NCBI RefSeq assembly: GCF_004134905.2
Contig: NZ_SDPQ02000001.1
Location: forward strand, 744,001 to 808,000
Direction of reading: 5' to 3'
Length of the DNA stretch: 64,000 nucleotides
Source: Aeromicrobium ginsengisoli
GTDB lineage: Bacteria; Actinomycetota; Actinomycetes; Propionibacteriales; Nocardioidaceae
Shown here: positions 41,464 through 50,579 of the stretch, one piece after another
Numbering within the stretch: position 1 is the first letter of the stretch
How the letters are laid out: every line of letters begins with the position of its first letter
Made by a program: the position numbers and the translations under genes
Notes under the pieces: generated by a model
Databases searched by the model: none
What the model saw: the letters and a program-made list of their open reading frames with translations, nothing else
What the model was told of the DNA's origin: nothing

Positions 41464-44400
41464 ATGACCTTGCACAAGCTCTCGGCTGGATCGGGGTATG
41501 AGTATTTGACCCGTCAGGTCGCCGCGATGGATTCGACCGAGAAGGGTCACGCCGCGCTGGCCGACTACTACTCGGCGAAGGGTGAGTCGCCAGGCGTCTG
41601 GATGGGCTCAGGGCTGGCAGGGATCGCTGGCATCGAGACCGGCGACACCGTGACAGCCGAGCAGATGCTTCAGCTGTTTGGCCACGGGCTCGACCCAGTC
41701 TCGGGCGAGCGGTTGGGCAGGCCGTACCGGCTGTACGACAACCGTCTCAGCGATGACTTTCGGGCGGAGGTAGGACTTCGCACCCGCGCCCTGACTGCCG
41801 GGAACGAACTCACTCACCCGGCTGCGCCAGCCGATATCCGTGCCCGCGCGCGCACGGAGGTCGCCCGGGAATTCTTCGTCGAGGAGCACGGCCGTGCACC
41901 CGCGAACCCTCGCGAGCTGGACGCCGCTCTGAAGCGATACTCGCGCCCGCCACGCGCTGCGGTCGCCGGTTTCGACCTGACGTTCTCCCCCGTCAAATCA
42001 GTCTCCACGTTGTGGGCGATCGCCCCGCCGGAGGTATCGGCGGTGATCGAGCAAGCTCATCATGCTGCGGTGTCCGACGCGTTGAGGTTCGTGGAGCGTG
42101 AGGCGTTGTTCACTCGCGAAGGGTTGAACGGGGCTCGGCAGGTCGAGACGCGTGGGTTGCTAGCGGCAGCATTCACCCACCGCGATTCACGAGCTGGTGA
42201 CCCTGACCTCCACACACATGTCGCGGTCGCGAACAAGGTCCAGGCGACAGGCGGCAAGTGGCTCGCCATCTACGGACGTGTGCTCTACGAGTCGGCCGTG
42301 GCCGCGTCGGAGACGTACAACACCGCGCTGGAGCGTCACCTGTCCGAGAAACTTGGCGTCCGCTTCGCGGAGCGGCCCGACGCCCCACGAGGAAAGCGCC
42401 CGGTGCGCGAGATCGTGGGCGTCAACCCGACGCTGAACCAGGAATGGTCGAAGCGTCGCCGCGACATCGACAGGCGCCAAGGCGATCTCACTGCCGACTT
42501 TCAGCAGACACATGGGCGTCCCCCGACCCCAGTAGAGGCGATCGGCCTGGCGCAGCAGGCGAACCTCGAGACGCGGGACGCGAAGCATGAGCCGCGATCG
42601 TTGGCCGAACAACGTTCTGTCTGGCACGACGAGGCGGTGAGCAAGCTCGGATCGCAGAACGCTGTCGACAACATGGTGGCCGAAGCCCTGCACCCGGTCG
42701 CCGCTCAGCGCCAAGCGGTGTCAGCGACCTGGGTTTCGGCCACCGCGCAACGTGTAGTCGCCGAGTTGGAAGCACACCGGGCGACATGGAAGACGAACCA
42801 TGTGCGCGCAGAAGTTCAGCGTCAAGTGCGCGACATCGAATTCGACTCCGGCCACCTCGATGCAACTGTCGACCGGGTGATCGACCACGTCCTTGAGCGG
42901 TTGTCGGTCAATCTGACTCCCGACCTCGACACGATCAACGACCCCGAGAAGCTGCGACGCAGCGATAACTCAGGTGTCTATCGGCACAGCGGCCGCGATC
43001 TGTTCACCAGCCCGAGGATCCTCGACGCAGAGCAACAGATCACCGCAGCGGCAGGCCGCAGCGACGGGCGCGTCGTCCCAGTTGAAACCGTCGAGATCAC
43101 GCTGCTGGAGGGTGCCGCGAACACCGTCACCCTCAACCAGGGGCAGGCCCGATTGGTCCGGGAAATGGCCACCAGCGGACGGCGTGTGCACCTCGGCATT
43201 GCAGCGGCCGGGTCAGGCAAAACCACCGCAATGCGAATCCTGGCGCGGGCATGGAACGAAGCCGGAGGACAAGTCGTGGGGTTGGCTCCGTCCGCTGCCG
43301 CAGCGTCCGCTCTGCAGATCGAGACCGGGATCAACTCGGACACCCTCGCCAAACTCGTGCACGACCTCGACACCGGAAACCCATCTCCACCGCTGTCGAT
43401 CGGTCCGGACACGCTCGCCATCATCGACGAAGCGGGCATGGCCGACACACTGACCTTGGCTCGGGTCATCGACCATGCCATCGAGAACGGGGCGTCAGTG
43501 CGGCTCGTTGGCGACGATCAACAGCTCTCAGCCATCGGCGCCGGCGGTGTGCTGCGCGACATCGCCGCCAGCCACGGCGCGGCTCGGCTTGGCGAGCTGA
43601 TGCGGTTCTCCGACCCCGCCGAGGCCGTCGCCTCTCTGGCATTGCGCGACGGTGACGCCTCGGCTCTCGGGTTCTACTTCGACCATGACCGCGTTCACAT
43701 CGGCAGCACCACTACCGACGCGGTGTTCGATGCGTGGTCGCACGACCGCGCAGACGGGCTGGATTCACTGATGCTGGCGCCTACGCGCGACCTTGTGACC
43801 GAGCTGAATCAACGAGCCCGAGACGCGCGACTCGCCAACACAAAGCCCCACGCCGAGGTCCAACTGTCCGATGGGAACAGCGCGTCGGTCGGCGACACGA
43901 TTCGCACTCGGCGCAACGACCGAACCCTCGCGGTCAGTCCTACCGACTGGGTGAAGAACGGCGACCGGTGGACCGTCACCGACGTCCTCGGCGGATCGCT
44001 CACGGCCCGCCACGCCACTTCCGGCCTGCACGTTAACCTTCCTGTGTCGTACGTTAGCCAGCACGTTGAGCTCGGGTACGCATCTACTGTCCACAGCGCC
44101 CAGGGCCTCACGGCTGACACCATGCACGGTGTTGTCACCGGCACGGAATCCCGCGAGACGCTCTACACGATGGTGACCAGAGGACGTCACGCCAACCACG
44201 TACACCTCGCGATGGGCGGAGACGGCGACCTTCACCATTTGCTCCACCTGGACAGTCGCGAGCCGGCGACCGCGACCGAAATCCTGGAGGCGATCCTGGC
44301 CCGGACCGGGGCCGCTGTCTCCGCCACGACCACGGCTCGCGAAGCGACGTCACCGTCGGCGCAGCTCCACGATGCCACCACCAGGTACGCCGATGCACTC

Positions 44401-45270
44401 GTCGCCGCCGCCGAAGACATGCTTGGCCTAGATCGCGTTCTCGATATCGCAGAACAAGCGGAACAACTGCTGCCCGGACTCACCGGCTCGACTGGATGGC
44501 CGACCCTGTCGGCGCAGCTCCTCATGATTGAGTCCAACGGACTGAGTGCTCACGATCTCCTCGAGACTGCCTTCACGTACCGCCCGCTTGACGATGCTGA
44601 CGACGCTGCACTCGTGCTCGGCTGGCGGCTCCATACCCTCGCTCCAACAGACGGCGGGCCGCTGCCGTGGCTACCCGCCACACCTGCAAACCTCACTGAC
44701 GACCCGACCTGGGGCACCTACTTGGCCGAACGCGCGGAGCAGGTCAGCACCCTCACCGACGACCTCCGGAGATCCACGGATCAGCGACCGCACGAGTGGT
44801 TGCCGCCTAACTCCACTCTCCCCGCCAGCCTTACGAGCGACATAGAAGTGTGGCGCGCCGCCCACGGCATACCCGAAAGCGACCGAAGGCCGACCGGCTC
44901 ACCGAAGGCGGACTTCGCGGCCCGCGAACATCAACAACGTCTCGATCAACGCCTCAATCATCACCTCGACAAGCAAGGCGCGGCGTGGATCCGGCCAATC
45001 ACTGAGCTCGTCGGACACCGCGACACCCACACGCCCGTCCTTGCCGAACGGCTCGCCCGACTGGTCCAGCAAGGCCACGACGCACACCGCCTCCTCGAGA
45101 CAGCAGGAAGCCAGGGACCGCTACCCGATGACCACGCGACATCGGCCCTCGACTCCCGGATCACCCGACTCCTCGCGGACGAAAACCGCGTCTCCAGCCG
45201 CATCCGCCAACAGAACATTGCCCTGCCACGGCGATCATTCGATCCACCCCGAGGAGGGCCCAGCATTTGA
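41464..45270 (+). CDS. MobF-family conjugative relaxase-helicase (TraA/TrwC-like)
   Basis: A 1268-aa protein. The N-terminal relaxase domain opens MTLHKLSAGSGYEYLTRQVA with the nucleophilic Tyr candidates, and has the three-His metal site in HRDSRAGDPDLHTHV near residues 239-256. A RecD-like helicase follows: Walker A GIAAAGSGKTT near residue 580, Walker B IIDEAGMAD, GDDQQLSAIGAGG, and late HSAQGLTADTMHG plus MVTRGRHANHVHLA. The last 250 aa are a helical tail. It nicks oriT and unwinds DNA for transfer. GGGGAA precedes ATG 41464; the frame's earlier start overlaps the divergent gene. No mating-pair genes are seen. Confidence 0.93.
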   Translation: MTLHKLSAGSGYEYLTRQVAAMDSTEKGHAALADYYSAKGESPGVWMGSGLAGIAGIETGDTVTAEQMLQLFGHGLDPVSGERLGRPYRLYDNRLSDDFRAEVGLRTRALTAGNELTHPAAPADIRARARTEVAREFFVEEHGRAPANPRELDAALKRYSRPPRAAVAGFDLTFSPVKSVSTLWAIAPPEVSAVIEQAHHAAVSDALRFVEREALFTREGLNGARQVETRGLLAAAFTHRDSRAGDPDLHTHVAVANKVQATGGKWLAIYGRVLYESAVAASETYNTALERHLSEKLGVRFAERPDAPRGKRPVREIVGVNPTLNQEWSKRRRDIDRRQGDLTADFQQTHGRPPTPVEAIGLAQQANLETRDAKHEPRSLAEQRSVWHDEAVSKLGSQNAVDNMVAEALHPVAAQRQAVSATWVSATAQRVVAELEAHRATWKTNHVRAEVQRQVRDIEFDSGHLDATVDRVIDHVLERLSVNLTPDLDTINDPEKLRRSDNSGVYRHSGRDLFTSPRILDAEQQITAAAGRSDGRVVPVETVEITLLEGAANTVTLNQGQARLVREMATSGRRVHLGIAAAGSGKTTAMRILARAWNEAGGQVVGLAPSAAAASALQIETGINSDTLAKLVHDLDTGNPSPPLSIGPDTLAIIDEAGMADTLTLARVIDHAIENGASVRLVGDDQQLSAIGAGGVLRDIAASHGAARLGELMRFSDPAEAVASLALRDGDASALGFYFDHDRVHIGSTTTDAVFDAWSHDRADGLDSLMLAPTRDLVTELNQRARDARLANTKPHAEVQLSDGNSASVGDTIRTRRNDRTLAVSPTDWVKNGDRWTVTDVLGGSLTARHATSGLHVNLPVSYVSQHVELGYASTVHSAQGLTADTMHGVVTGTESRETLYTMVTRGRHANHVHLAMGGDGDLHHLLHLDSREPATATEILEAILARTGAAVSATTTAREATSPSAQLHDATTRYADALVAAAEDMLGLDRVLDIAEQAEQLLPGLTGSTGWPTLSAQLLMIESNGLSAHDLLETAFTYRPLDDADDAALVLGWRLHTLAPTDGGPLPWLPATPANLTDDPTWGTYLAERAEQVSTLTDDLRRSTDQRPHEWLPPNSTLPASLTSDIEVWRAAHGIPESDRRPTGSPKADFAAREHQQRLDQRLNHHLDKQGAAWIRPITELVGHRDTHTPVLAERLARLVQQGHDAHRLLETAGSQGPLPDDHATSALDSRITRLLADENRVSSRIRQQNIALPRRSFDPPRGGPSI

Positions 45271-45379
45271 GTGACTGCAGGTCGCTTTCGCAAGAGGTTG
45301 GCGGCCCACGAGGACTGGTATCCGAGCGTCCGTGGCATTGAGTCACACAATTGTCTGATTGGTGCGTGAGTATGACCTC

Positions 45380-46153
45380 ATGACAGGCGACCGCGCACGT
45401 TGCGCCTTCTGCTTCGCTGAGAGCTCTGCGTTTCCAGCGCTGACACGGGAGCACCTGATGAGCCGTCCTGTGGCTGACGCATTCGGTATCGACAGGACTG
45501 CCGCTCTCGCGCGTGTGGACAGCGGACAGGTTGGCAGCATCCGTTGGACAACTGTCAACGGTATCGGACGACGGTTCGTCTGCGCCCCGTGCAACAACGG
45601 ATGGATGAACGCTCTCGAACACGAAATGGCGACAGCAAGCCTGTGGACTTCTAGTAGCGACGAGCCACTGGGCGAGCATCGGGCGCAGGTAGTTCGAAAC
45701 TGGGCATTCAAGACCCACCTGATCCTCTGCTACGTCGAGGGTAACGCGGGCAAATTCGCAGATCCGGACGTTGACGATGCGGTTGTCCCGCCCCTCAGTT
45801 TGGCGCGAGCGATATACGAGAAGCGGTACGACGACCTCGCGGAGCTGGCTGTCGGATTGGCTATCAACGGCGCGTCTACAGACTTCGCGTACGAGTTCGG
45901 TACACCCGGTGTTATGACTGTCGGGGGCGTCGAGCGTAAGAACGGCATCACGGCGCCTGCCTCGATTATTTCGATCGGCCGACTTCAGATGTGGGTTGTC
46001 ACACCGCTCCCTATCGGGTTCAACCTGTTCGTCGCCGACGGCGTGAAGGCGTGCGAGGCGTCAGTGACCGTGAATGAGCTTCCGCCACTGGACGCAGTCG
46101 GAAACCTGAGGCAGATTCGCGTGGACTACGAGGACGAATGGCCGTCTCCATAG
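45380..46153 (+). CDS. HNH-like putative endonuclease
   Basis: A 257-aa protein. The N-terminal region has ARCAFCFAESSAFPALTREH (CxxC then EH) and, about 45 residues later, RRFVCAPCNNGWMNALEH (CxxCN), the arrangement of a zinc-stabilised HNH nuclease core. The remainder is beta-rich and unrecognised. ATG 45380 follows GAGTAT by 6 nt, preferred over TTG/GTG codons just upstream. It sits between the relaxase and a PIN-like gene, in a probable defence segment. Confidence 0.6.
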   Translation: MTGDRARCAFCFAESSAFPALTREHLMSRPVADAFGIDRTAALARVDSGQVGSIRWTTVNGIGRRFVCAPCNNGWMNALEHEMATASLWTSSSDEPLGEHRAQVVRNWAFKTHLILCYVEGNAGKFADPDVDDAVVPPLSLARAIYEKRYDDLAELAVGLAINGASTDFAYEFGTPGVMTVGGVERKNGITAPASIISIGRLQMWVVTPLPIGFNLFVADGVKACEASVTVNELPPLDAVGNLRQIRVDYEDEWPSP

Positions 46154-46213
46154 GTTGATGCGCCCGATAGATCAGTCGACCAGAAGACGGATCACGCGTG
46201 CCATCCATTGCCG

Positions 46214-47434
46214 TCAGCCCTCGCCGCGTTCCGTGGCCGTCTGCGCCCCCGACTCCAGCAGCGCTTCCACCATGCCGTGCAGGGTGGTGAATACCGTCTG
46301 CGGTTTCCCTCGAGTCCGCTGCAATTGTGCCAACTGCGTACCTGTATGCGCCTCGGCCGCGACGAAGTCCGCGTACCCGGCCGCGCAGGACAAGAAGAGC
46401 ATGTCCACCAGATCGTTCGGCTTCCACACAGTCGTCCCGTTGAGGTAGCGCTGCGTGAACAGGCCGGATAGGTAACCGACCATCGGCATGCTGGCCAGGC
46501 TAGAAACCAACTGTCGGTCGTTCAGGTGCGGGAGGGGCTGATCCGTTTTCAAGTCGTGGTGCCCATTGAAGAAGGGCTGGAAGTCGGCCTCCCAGAACCG
46601 ACGCAGCGCTAGCCGGCGCTTGGATGCTGTGCCGGATAGCGCTGTCACCTCAGCCGTGACCGCTACTTGGCGGTCCAACCAGACCGTCGGGTTACCCCGT
46701 TCCGAGGTCTCAGGATGAAGCAGCATGTCCGCGATCGTTGCTGCGCTGCTCATCACGTACTCAAACAGCTCTTGGCTATCGGGCTCGAAGTCGGCAGCAC
46801 GCTTCCCCTCAGACATGAGGGCGTTCGGTTCCAGCGTGATGACGGGCGGAGACCCCGGTCGGTCCTCCCCCAGCACGTCAGCGAACATCTCCGCTGCTTC
46901 GTGCCGCCACACACTCATCGGGTGCCGCAGTTGCCAGCCGCCGGTGAGTGACGCCATGGCCACGCCAAGGTCGTATCGCTTGTCGCCGTATAGTCCCGCC
47001 GTTTCCAGCATGTGGCCGGACGACAGCGGCAGCACGATCCCGCCATCGGTTGCCAACCGAATCAGTTCGCAAGCAGCGGCCAGCTCGTCCCGGTTCTTGA
47101 CCCGCTCGGGCGCGACGCGTGCGAGCGCCACGGTGCTCCAATGATTCTGGTCCAGATAGACGGTCGCACGCCCATGCAGCGGGTCCTCCTGGAACGGGCT
47201 GTATGCCTCGGCGACGATCGCATGTTCACGTGTCGTGATGCTGATGTTCCGCCAGCGCTCCCAGTCGAAGATCATCATCGCTACTTCGGAGGTCCGTAGC
47301 GCCTCGTCGAGATTCATCGGCTCGGTGTGCGTCTCTCCGTTTTGAAGAACCACCCGGAACTGCTGGCTGCGACGGTCGACCATCCACAACTTGAAGACAT
47401 CGGCCGAGAAGACGTAGGGCGCGTCGTCAGTCAC
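46214..47434 (-). CDS. PIN-like domain protein, putative nuclease
   Basis: A 406-aa protein. After about 90 residues of a lead-in domain, ATVYLDQNHWSTVALAR begins a PIN-like fold (first acidic Asp), IVLPLSSGHMLETAG supplies the next acidic residue, and LSCAAGYADFVAAEAHTGTQ near residue 360 the last (YAD...E). The large insert between them is helical. Such long PIN-like proteins occur in defence contexts. GTG 47434 follows CACACT by 6 nt, so leaderless. Nuclease activity is inferred only from fold-like motifs. Confidence 0.55.
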   Translation of the reverse strand: MTDDAPYVFSADVFKLWMVDRRSQQFRVVLQNGETHTEPMNLDEALRTSEVAMMIFDWERWRNISITTREHAIVAEAYSPFQEDPLHGRATVYLDQNHWSTVALARVAPERVKNRDELAAACELIRLATDGGIVLPLSSGHMLETAGLYGDKRYDLGVAMASLTGGWQLRHPMSVWRHEAAEMFADVLGEDRPGSPPVITLEPNALMSEGKRAADFEPDSQELFEYVMSSAATIADMLLHPETSERGNPTVWLDRQVAVTAEVTALSGTASKRRLALRRFWEADFQPFFNGHHDLKTDQPLPHLNDRQLVSSLASMPMVGYLSGLFTQRYLNGTTVWKPNDLVDMLFLSCAAGYADFVAAEAHTGTQLAQLQRTRGKPQTVFTTLHGMVEALLESGAQTATERGEG

Positions 47435-47641
47435 TATCCCAGTGTGGACCGCCGGGAGGTGCGCAGGCGCCCAAACTACCGCCTCTTGGGATCAGATGCC
47501 GGTGACGATGCCGCCAAGTCAGCGGCCAGCATCCTATTGGAGGACCACGTCGCCCAGCTATCGACTAGGGCCACAATGACCGACCCGACCACTGAGTGGC
47601 CTAGGACCTACATGGCGAACGGCATCGGACCTGTGTCATCG

Positions 47642-47812
47642 TCAACGTCCTCGAATAGCACGCACGAGTCGGATGACGTCGCGCCTCTGACGCGGCTTCA
47701 AACGGACGAACCAACGCAGCGCGACGGTCATCAGGACCAACGTCATTGCGGCGATTGCGGGAACGGCGGTTGCTGCCTCCAAGGCAGCACGGCAGATGGC
47801 GATCAAGGACAT
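47642..47812 (-). CDS. Small membrane protein (56 aa)
   Basis: MSLIAICRAALEAATAVPAI leads into one hydrophobic helix (AAMTLVLMTVALRWFV), followed by a very basic tail (RLKPRQRRDVIRLVRAIRGR). GGAGG lies 8 nt before the ATG. The overlapping 76-codon frame on the same strand starts earlier but reads as shadow. The start lies only 20 nt downstream of an intrinsic terminator on the same strand, so its expression may depend on readthrough. Confidence 0.5.
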   Translation of the reverse strand: MSLIAICRAALEAATAVPAIAAMTLVLMTVALRWFVRLKPRQRRDVIRLVRAIRGR

Positions 47813-47831
47813 GAAAAGCGCCTCCGGGCAT

Positions 47832-47855
47832 AAAAAAAGCCCGCGCGAGCGGGCT
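47832..47855 (-). terminator. Intrinsic terminator (minus strand)
   Basis: AGCCCGC/GCGGGCT stem (47838-47855) with a 4-nt loop followed on the minus strand by a run of U. It ends transcripts coming from the HTH gene at 47953, or attenuates the small gene just downstream. Confidence 0.8.
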
Positions 47856-47908
47856 AAGAGGGTAGGGGGGGGAATGGACTTGGACGGGAAAAGGGCAGAG
47901 CTGCGCCT

Positions 47909-47934
47909 AGGGAGGTCTCATGTCTGACCTCCCT
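47909..47934. other. Inverted repeat downstream of the HTH gene
   Basis: AGGGAGGTC (47909-47917) pairs with GACCTCCCT (47926-47934) over an 8-nt loop, 19 nt past the HTH stop. No U tract follows, so it may be an mRNA 3' structure rather than a terminator. Confidence 0.55.
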
Positions 47935-47952
47935 CCCGAAGGGGCGGGTTAA

Positions 47953-48579
47953 CTAACGCGCAAGTCGAGCCACGTCAGCCACGCGCACGAGAACTTGACC
48001 GTTCTCGTCGCGCGAAGTTGTTAGGCGTCCGCGACTGATCCACGAGCGGACGGTTGAAGGTGCGACACCCACCGCACGAGCGGCGTCAGCGGTGCTGATC
48101 AGTCGGTGGTGGTGTCGAGGGTGGATTCTGGCTCCAAGTCCCGACGTCCGGTGTGTGCGCGCCTCGATCTCATCGTGGGCGATTCGCACGGCGCGGCTGT
48201 CGAACACGCTGGAGCCACGCTCGGTTCCCGTGGGCTTCAGGTACCCACGCTTTACCCACTGCCGCACCGTCGACGGACGCACGTCGAAGTAGTGCGCAAC
48301 ATCGCGGGTGGACCACACAGGCTCGTAGTCGAGATCGCGACGCCAGCCGAGGGTCGTGTCCTCGTCGTACGGCGGTTCGAACGTGACCAGGCGGGGTCCC
48401 GGCCGCCGTCGAAATCGGTTGTTAGGTCGATTCCCCGGTGGGGCGGGGCTGGGATTAGCGGCGCGAAGAGCATCGGCTGCCGAGGGCGGGACACTCGACA
48501 AGTGCGACGGCAGGCGAAGAGACCTGGCGACCTCGTCTGAGGAGATTCCCAGTTCGCGGCCAAGTTCGTAGACACGCAT
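47953..48579 (-). CDS. Protein with two MerR/excisionase-type HTH motifs
   Basis: A 208-aa protein. Residues 1-40 (MRVYELGRELGISSDEVARS) resemble the small helical unit at the N-terminus of IF2. A Pro/Arg-rich linker follows, then two helix-turn-helix units of the excisionase type: WSTRDVAHYFDVRPSTVRQW (near residue 90) and ISTADAARAVGVAPSTVRSW (near residue 160). It probably binds DNA at the element's control or transfer region. The double HTH is unusual and would suit direct-repeat operators. Confidence 0.7.
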   Translation of the reverse strand: MRVYELGRELGISSDEVARSLRLPSHLSSVPPSAADALRAANPSPAPPGNRPNNRFRRRPGPRLVTFEPPYDEDTTLGWRRDLDYEPVWSTRDVAHYFDVRPSTVRQWVKRGYLKPTGTERGSSVFDSRAVRIAHDEIEARTHRTSGLGARIHPRHHHRLISTADAARAVGVAPSTVRSWISRGRLTTSRDENGQVLVRVADVARLAR

Positions 48580-48891
48580 TCTGAACAGAGGTTAACTGCG
48601 TGACAGTGCAACATGCGAGCGCGGAAGTCAGGGGCAGTCCTCTAACGAGGGCAGCAAAAAACCCGGGTCCGATTCAGGTCCCGGGCTGTCTTGGGCGTAA
48701 CTCTCCCGCCAAGACGTGACTTTACAGCAAAAAAGCCGGGATAGAAGCAGGAGCGCCGGACAAGCCACAGCGGTCTCTTTGTGGTCGCTATGCCCCGCGT
48801 CTTAGAGGGAATCGATCCACGTGTTCCCGACCGCGAAGTCGAGTGACCCATTCCTCGTGAGCCGAGGCGTAGTCAGTTTTGCTGGCCTCCG
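48580..48891. other. Intergenic region with terminator, otherwise no gene seen
   Basis: On the minus strand a hairpin (CCCGGGTCC at 48662-48670 with GGTCCCGGG at 48677-48685, one mismatch) is followed by six U (48656-48661) and terminates the AbiE operon. A 69-codon frame here has tRNA-like and terminator-like text and no start signal, so it is not called. Confidence 0.65.
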
Positions 48892-49821
48892 TCAGTCGTT
48901 CTCCCGGACGTCAGCTGTTGGCAGCCACTGATTTGCGACGGGGTCCCATAGGCTGCCGACGGTTCGATGAGCAATGACCGGATCAACGAACGACGCCACT
49001 TCTTCCAAGACGTCGGCAAAGGCTTGGGGCAGCGTGTTCTGGTGCGCTTGTCGGCGACGCCACGGGGCCCATTTGGGTTGCGCCAACGTCGGCATGGTGG
49101 CGAGGCTCGGGAGCAGTGTCGTCAGGGTCACTTGTCGGTGGTTGGCCACCGCGTCCAGCGCGTCGAGGAGGTCGGTGCTTTCGATCCGATGCGTGCGGCT
49201 GATCGTGAGGATGTCGGCATAGTCACGCCAACGTGTATTCGCTTGGCCGCGCTGGATCGCCGTAACAGCCTTCTCTGCGATCACCATGGGCAACGGGTAA
49301 CCCAGCAGTCGCACCGGGTCTTGTCCCAGGTCCAGAAGACGCGGCAGAACTGTCTCAGTTGGCTCCGGCCAGATCGGGTCGCCGAAGCTCACATCGATTC
49401 CAATAGGCAGTCTCGAGCGTCCAACCTTGCCCACGACGCGCACGCGGACCCCCGAGTACTCGTCCTCGTCACGGATCGTCTGGGCGGAAATGCTGGCGAG
49501 GTCGAAAACCACGCCGTCCTCCACCTCGATGCCGGCAATCTCCTTGATTCGGGTAGTGATGGCATCGACGTCATTCGGAACTCCAGCAGCCTGGAGGTCG
49601 ATGTCCTTGGTGGCCCTTCGCAAGTGAAACGACGCCAGCAGCACACCGCCCTTGAGCACGAAGTCTTCTCGAAACTTCGAGACGGCCACCCGACTCAACA
49701 GCGCTTCTAATACGTATAACGTCAGAAGTTCTTGGACGTCTCCCCCGGTTCCACGGGCAAGGCTCTGTACGGCCAGGAAGGCGTCTCCCGCCGGATTCCC
49801 GTGCTGAGGTTTGGACTTCAC
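48892..49821 (-). CDS. abiEii: AbiEii-type nucleotidyltransferase toxin
   Basis: A 309-aa toxin of the AbiE type IV toxin-antitoxin/abortive-infection system. FVLKGGVLLASFHLRRATKD then IDLQ provides the GG...DxD nucleotidyltransferase signature near residues 56-78; YPLPMVIAEKAVTAIQRG and NTRWRDYADILTIS match the family's later motifs. GTG 49821 overlaps the AbiEi stop (GTGA), so the pair is coupled and the antitoxin is first. The longer frame would read back through the antitoxin gene. AbiEii toxins transfer nucleotides and stop growth. Confidence 0.88.
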   Translation of the reverse strand: MKSKPQHGNPAGDAFLAVQSLARGTGGDVQELLTLYVLEALLSRVAVSKFREDFVLKGGVLLASFHLRRATKDIDLQAAGVPNDVDAITTRIKEIAGIEVEDGVVFDLASISAQTIRDEDEYSGVRVRVVGKVGRSRLPIGIDVSFGDPIWPEPTETVLPRLLDLGQDPVRLLGYPLPMVIAEKAVTAIQRGQANTRWRDYADILTISRTHRIESTDLLDALDAVANHRQVTLTTLLPSLATMPTLAQPKWAPWRRRQAHQNTLPQAFADVLEEVASFVDPVIAHRTVGSLWDPVANQWLPTADVREND

Positions 49822-50399
49822 AGGAGGATCTCCAAGGCCGATCGCAGCGCCGGATTGGCTTTGGGGAAATGAGTGGCCATCGTCAGCAACTTGCTGGGGT
49901 TGTTCCCCCGGCGCCGCAGCCATTGCTTCAGCGCCTCATGGGCGAGATCACTGCCCAATTCATGGCGCATACGGAACGCGTCGATGATCGTTCGCTCGCT
50001 CCCGTACAGACCGATCTCGATATCACCGGGCAAGTGGTGGGTCTCTCGTCCCAGGTGAAAGGTCTCCGGATCGAACGAATGCCACTTGATCGGGGCGAAT
50101 CTCGTCTTGGGCGTCCGTTCGCCCCGGGGCAGGGCGATATCGGTCGCGCGCGGAATCTCGTCGGTGAGCTCGTGCAGTGCAAGTGCGCTCAGCAGACAAA
50201 TGGTCGCGTTCGGTTTCCGCAGCGCTATGGCAGCCCATGCGGCAGTTGTGTCGTCCATGCCCCCGGGCCTCAGGTAGATCCCTGGCGCAATCTGCTCGAG
50301 TTCACCGCTCTCGCGCAAGGCATAGAGTCGATGCCGCGTCAGACCGAGGCTCTCCAGCTCTGACCGACGGATGATCGTAGGCAACTCCGTGCTCGGCAT
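49818..50399 (-). CDS. abiEi: AbiEi-type antitoxin/transcriptional repressor
   Basis: A 193-aa protein with an N-terminal winged helix (IIRRSELESLGLTRHRLYAL) and the AbiEi C-terminal region (ALALHELTDEIPRATDIALP; IGLYGSERTIIDAFRMRHEL). AbiEi proteins neutralise AbiEii and repress their own promoter by binding inverted repeats. GGAGGTGGGTC precedes the ATG. The upstream region has a GCATA-N4-TATGC dyad at 50441-50454. Confidence 0.88.
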   Translation of the reverse strand: MPSTELPTIIRRSELESLGLTRHRLYALRESGELEQIAPGIYLRPGGMDDTTAAWAAIALRKPNATICLLSALALHELTDEIPRATDIALPRGERTPKTRFAPIKWHSFDPETFHLGRETHHLPGDIEIGLYGSERTIIDAFRMRHELGSDLAHEALKQWLRRRGNNPSKLLTMATHFPKANPALRSALEILL

Positions 50400-50440
50400 G
50401 ACCCACCTCCGCCAAATCGGACAAATCGTTTACACATGAA

Positions 50441-50454
50441 GCATATCTGTATGC
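50441..50454. promoter_or_regulatory. Inverted repeat upstream of abiEi
   Basis: GCATA-TCTG-TATGC lies 42 nt before the antitoxin start in an AT-richer patch and is a candidate AbiEi autoregulatory site. The rest of 50400-50579 shows no gene; it separates abiE from the divergent xis-int pair. Confidence 0.45.
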
Positions 50455-50579
50455 ATTTCGTCTGACAAGACGATGAACGGACAGTTCACTCCCCCGACGA
50501 AAAATCTGCTGCCATCTGGCCTCTCGCCTATAGCTTCTCGGCCTTCAGGACTATCAATCACCTCACCGAGGAGCACATC

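Noticed and set aside
47601..47831. 76-codon minus-strand frame
   Set aside because: Overlaps the better-supported 56-aa membrane protein frame, which has a ribosome-binding site and a coherent helix.
48642..48851. 69-codon frame and a tRNA T-arm-like sequence (GGATCGATTCC) on the minus strand
   Set aside because: No cloverleaf could be drawn around the T-arm-like stretch, and the frame runs through a terminator; neither a tRNA nor a gene is supported.
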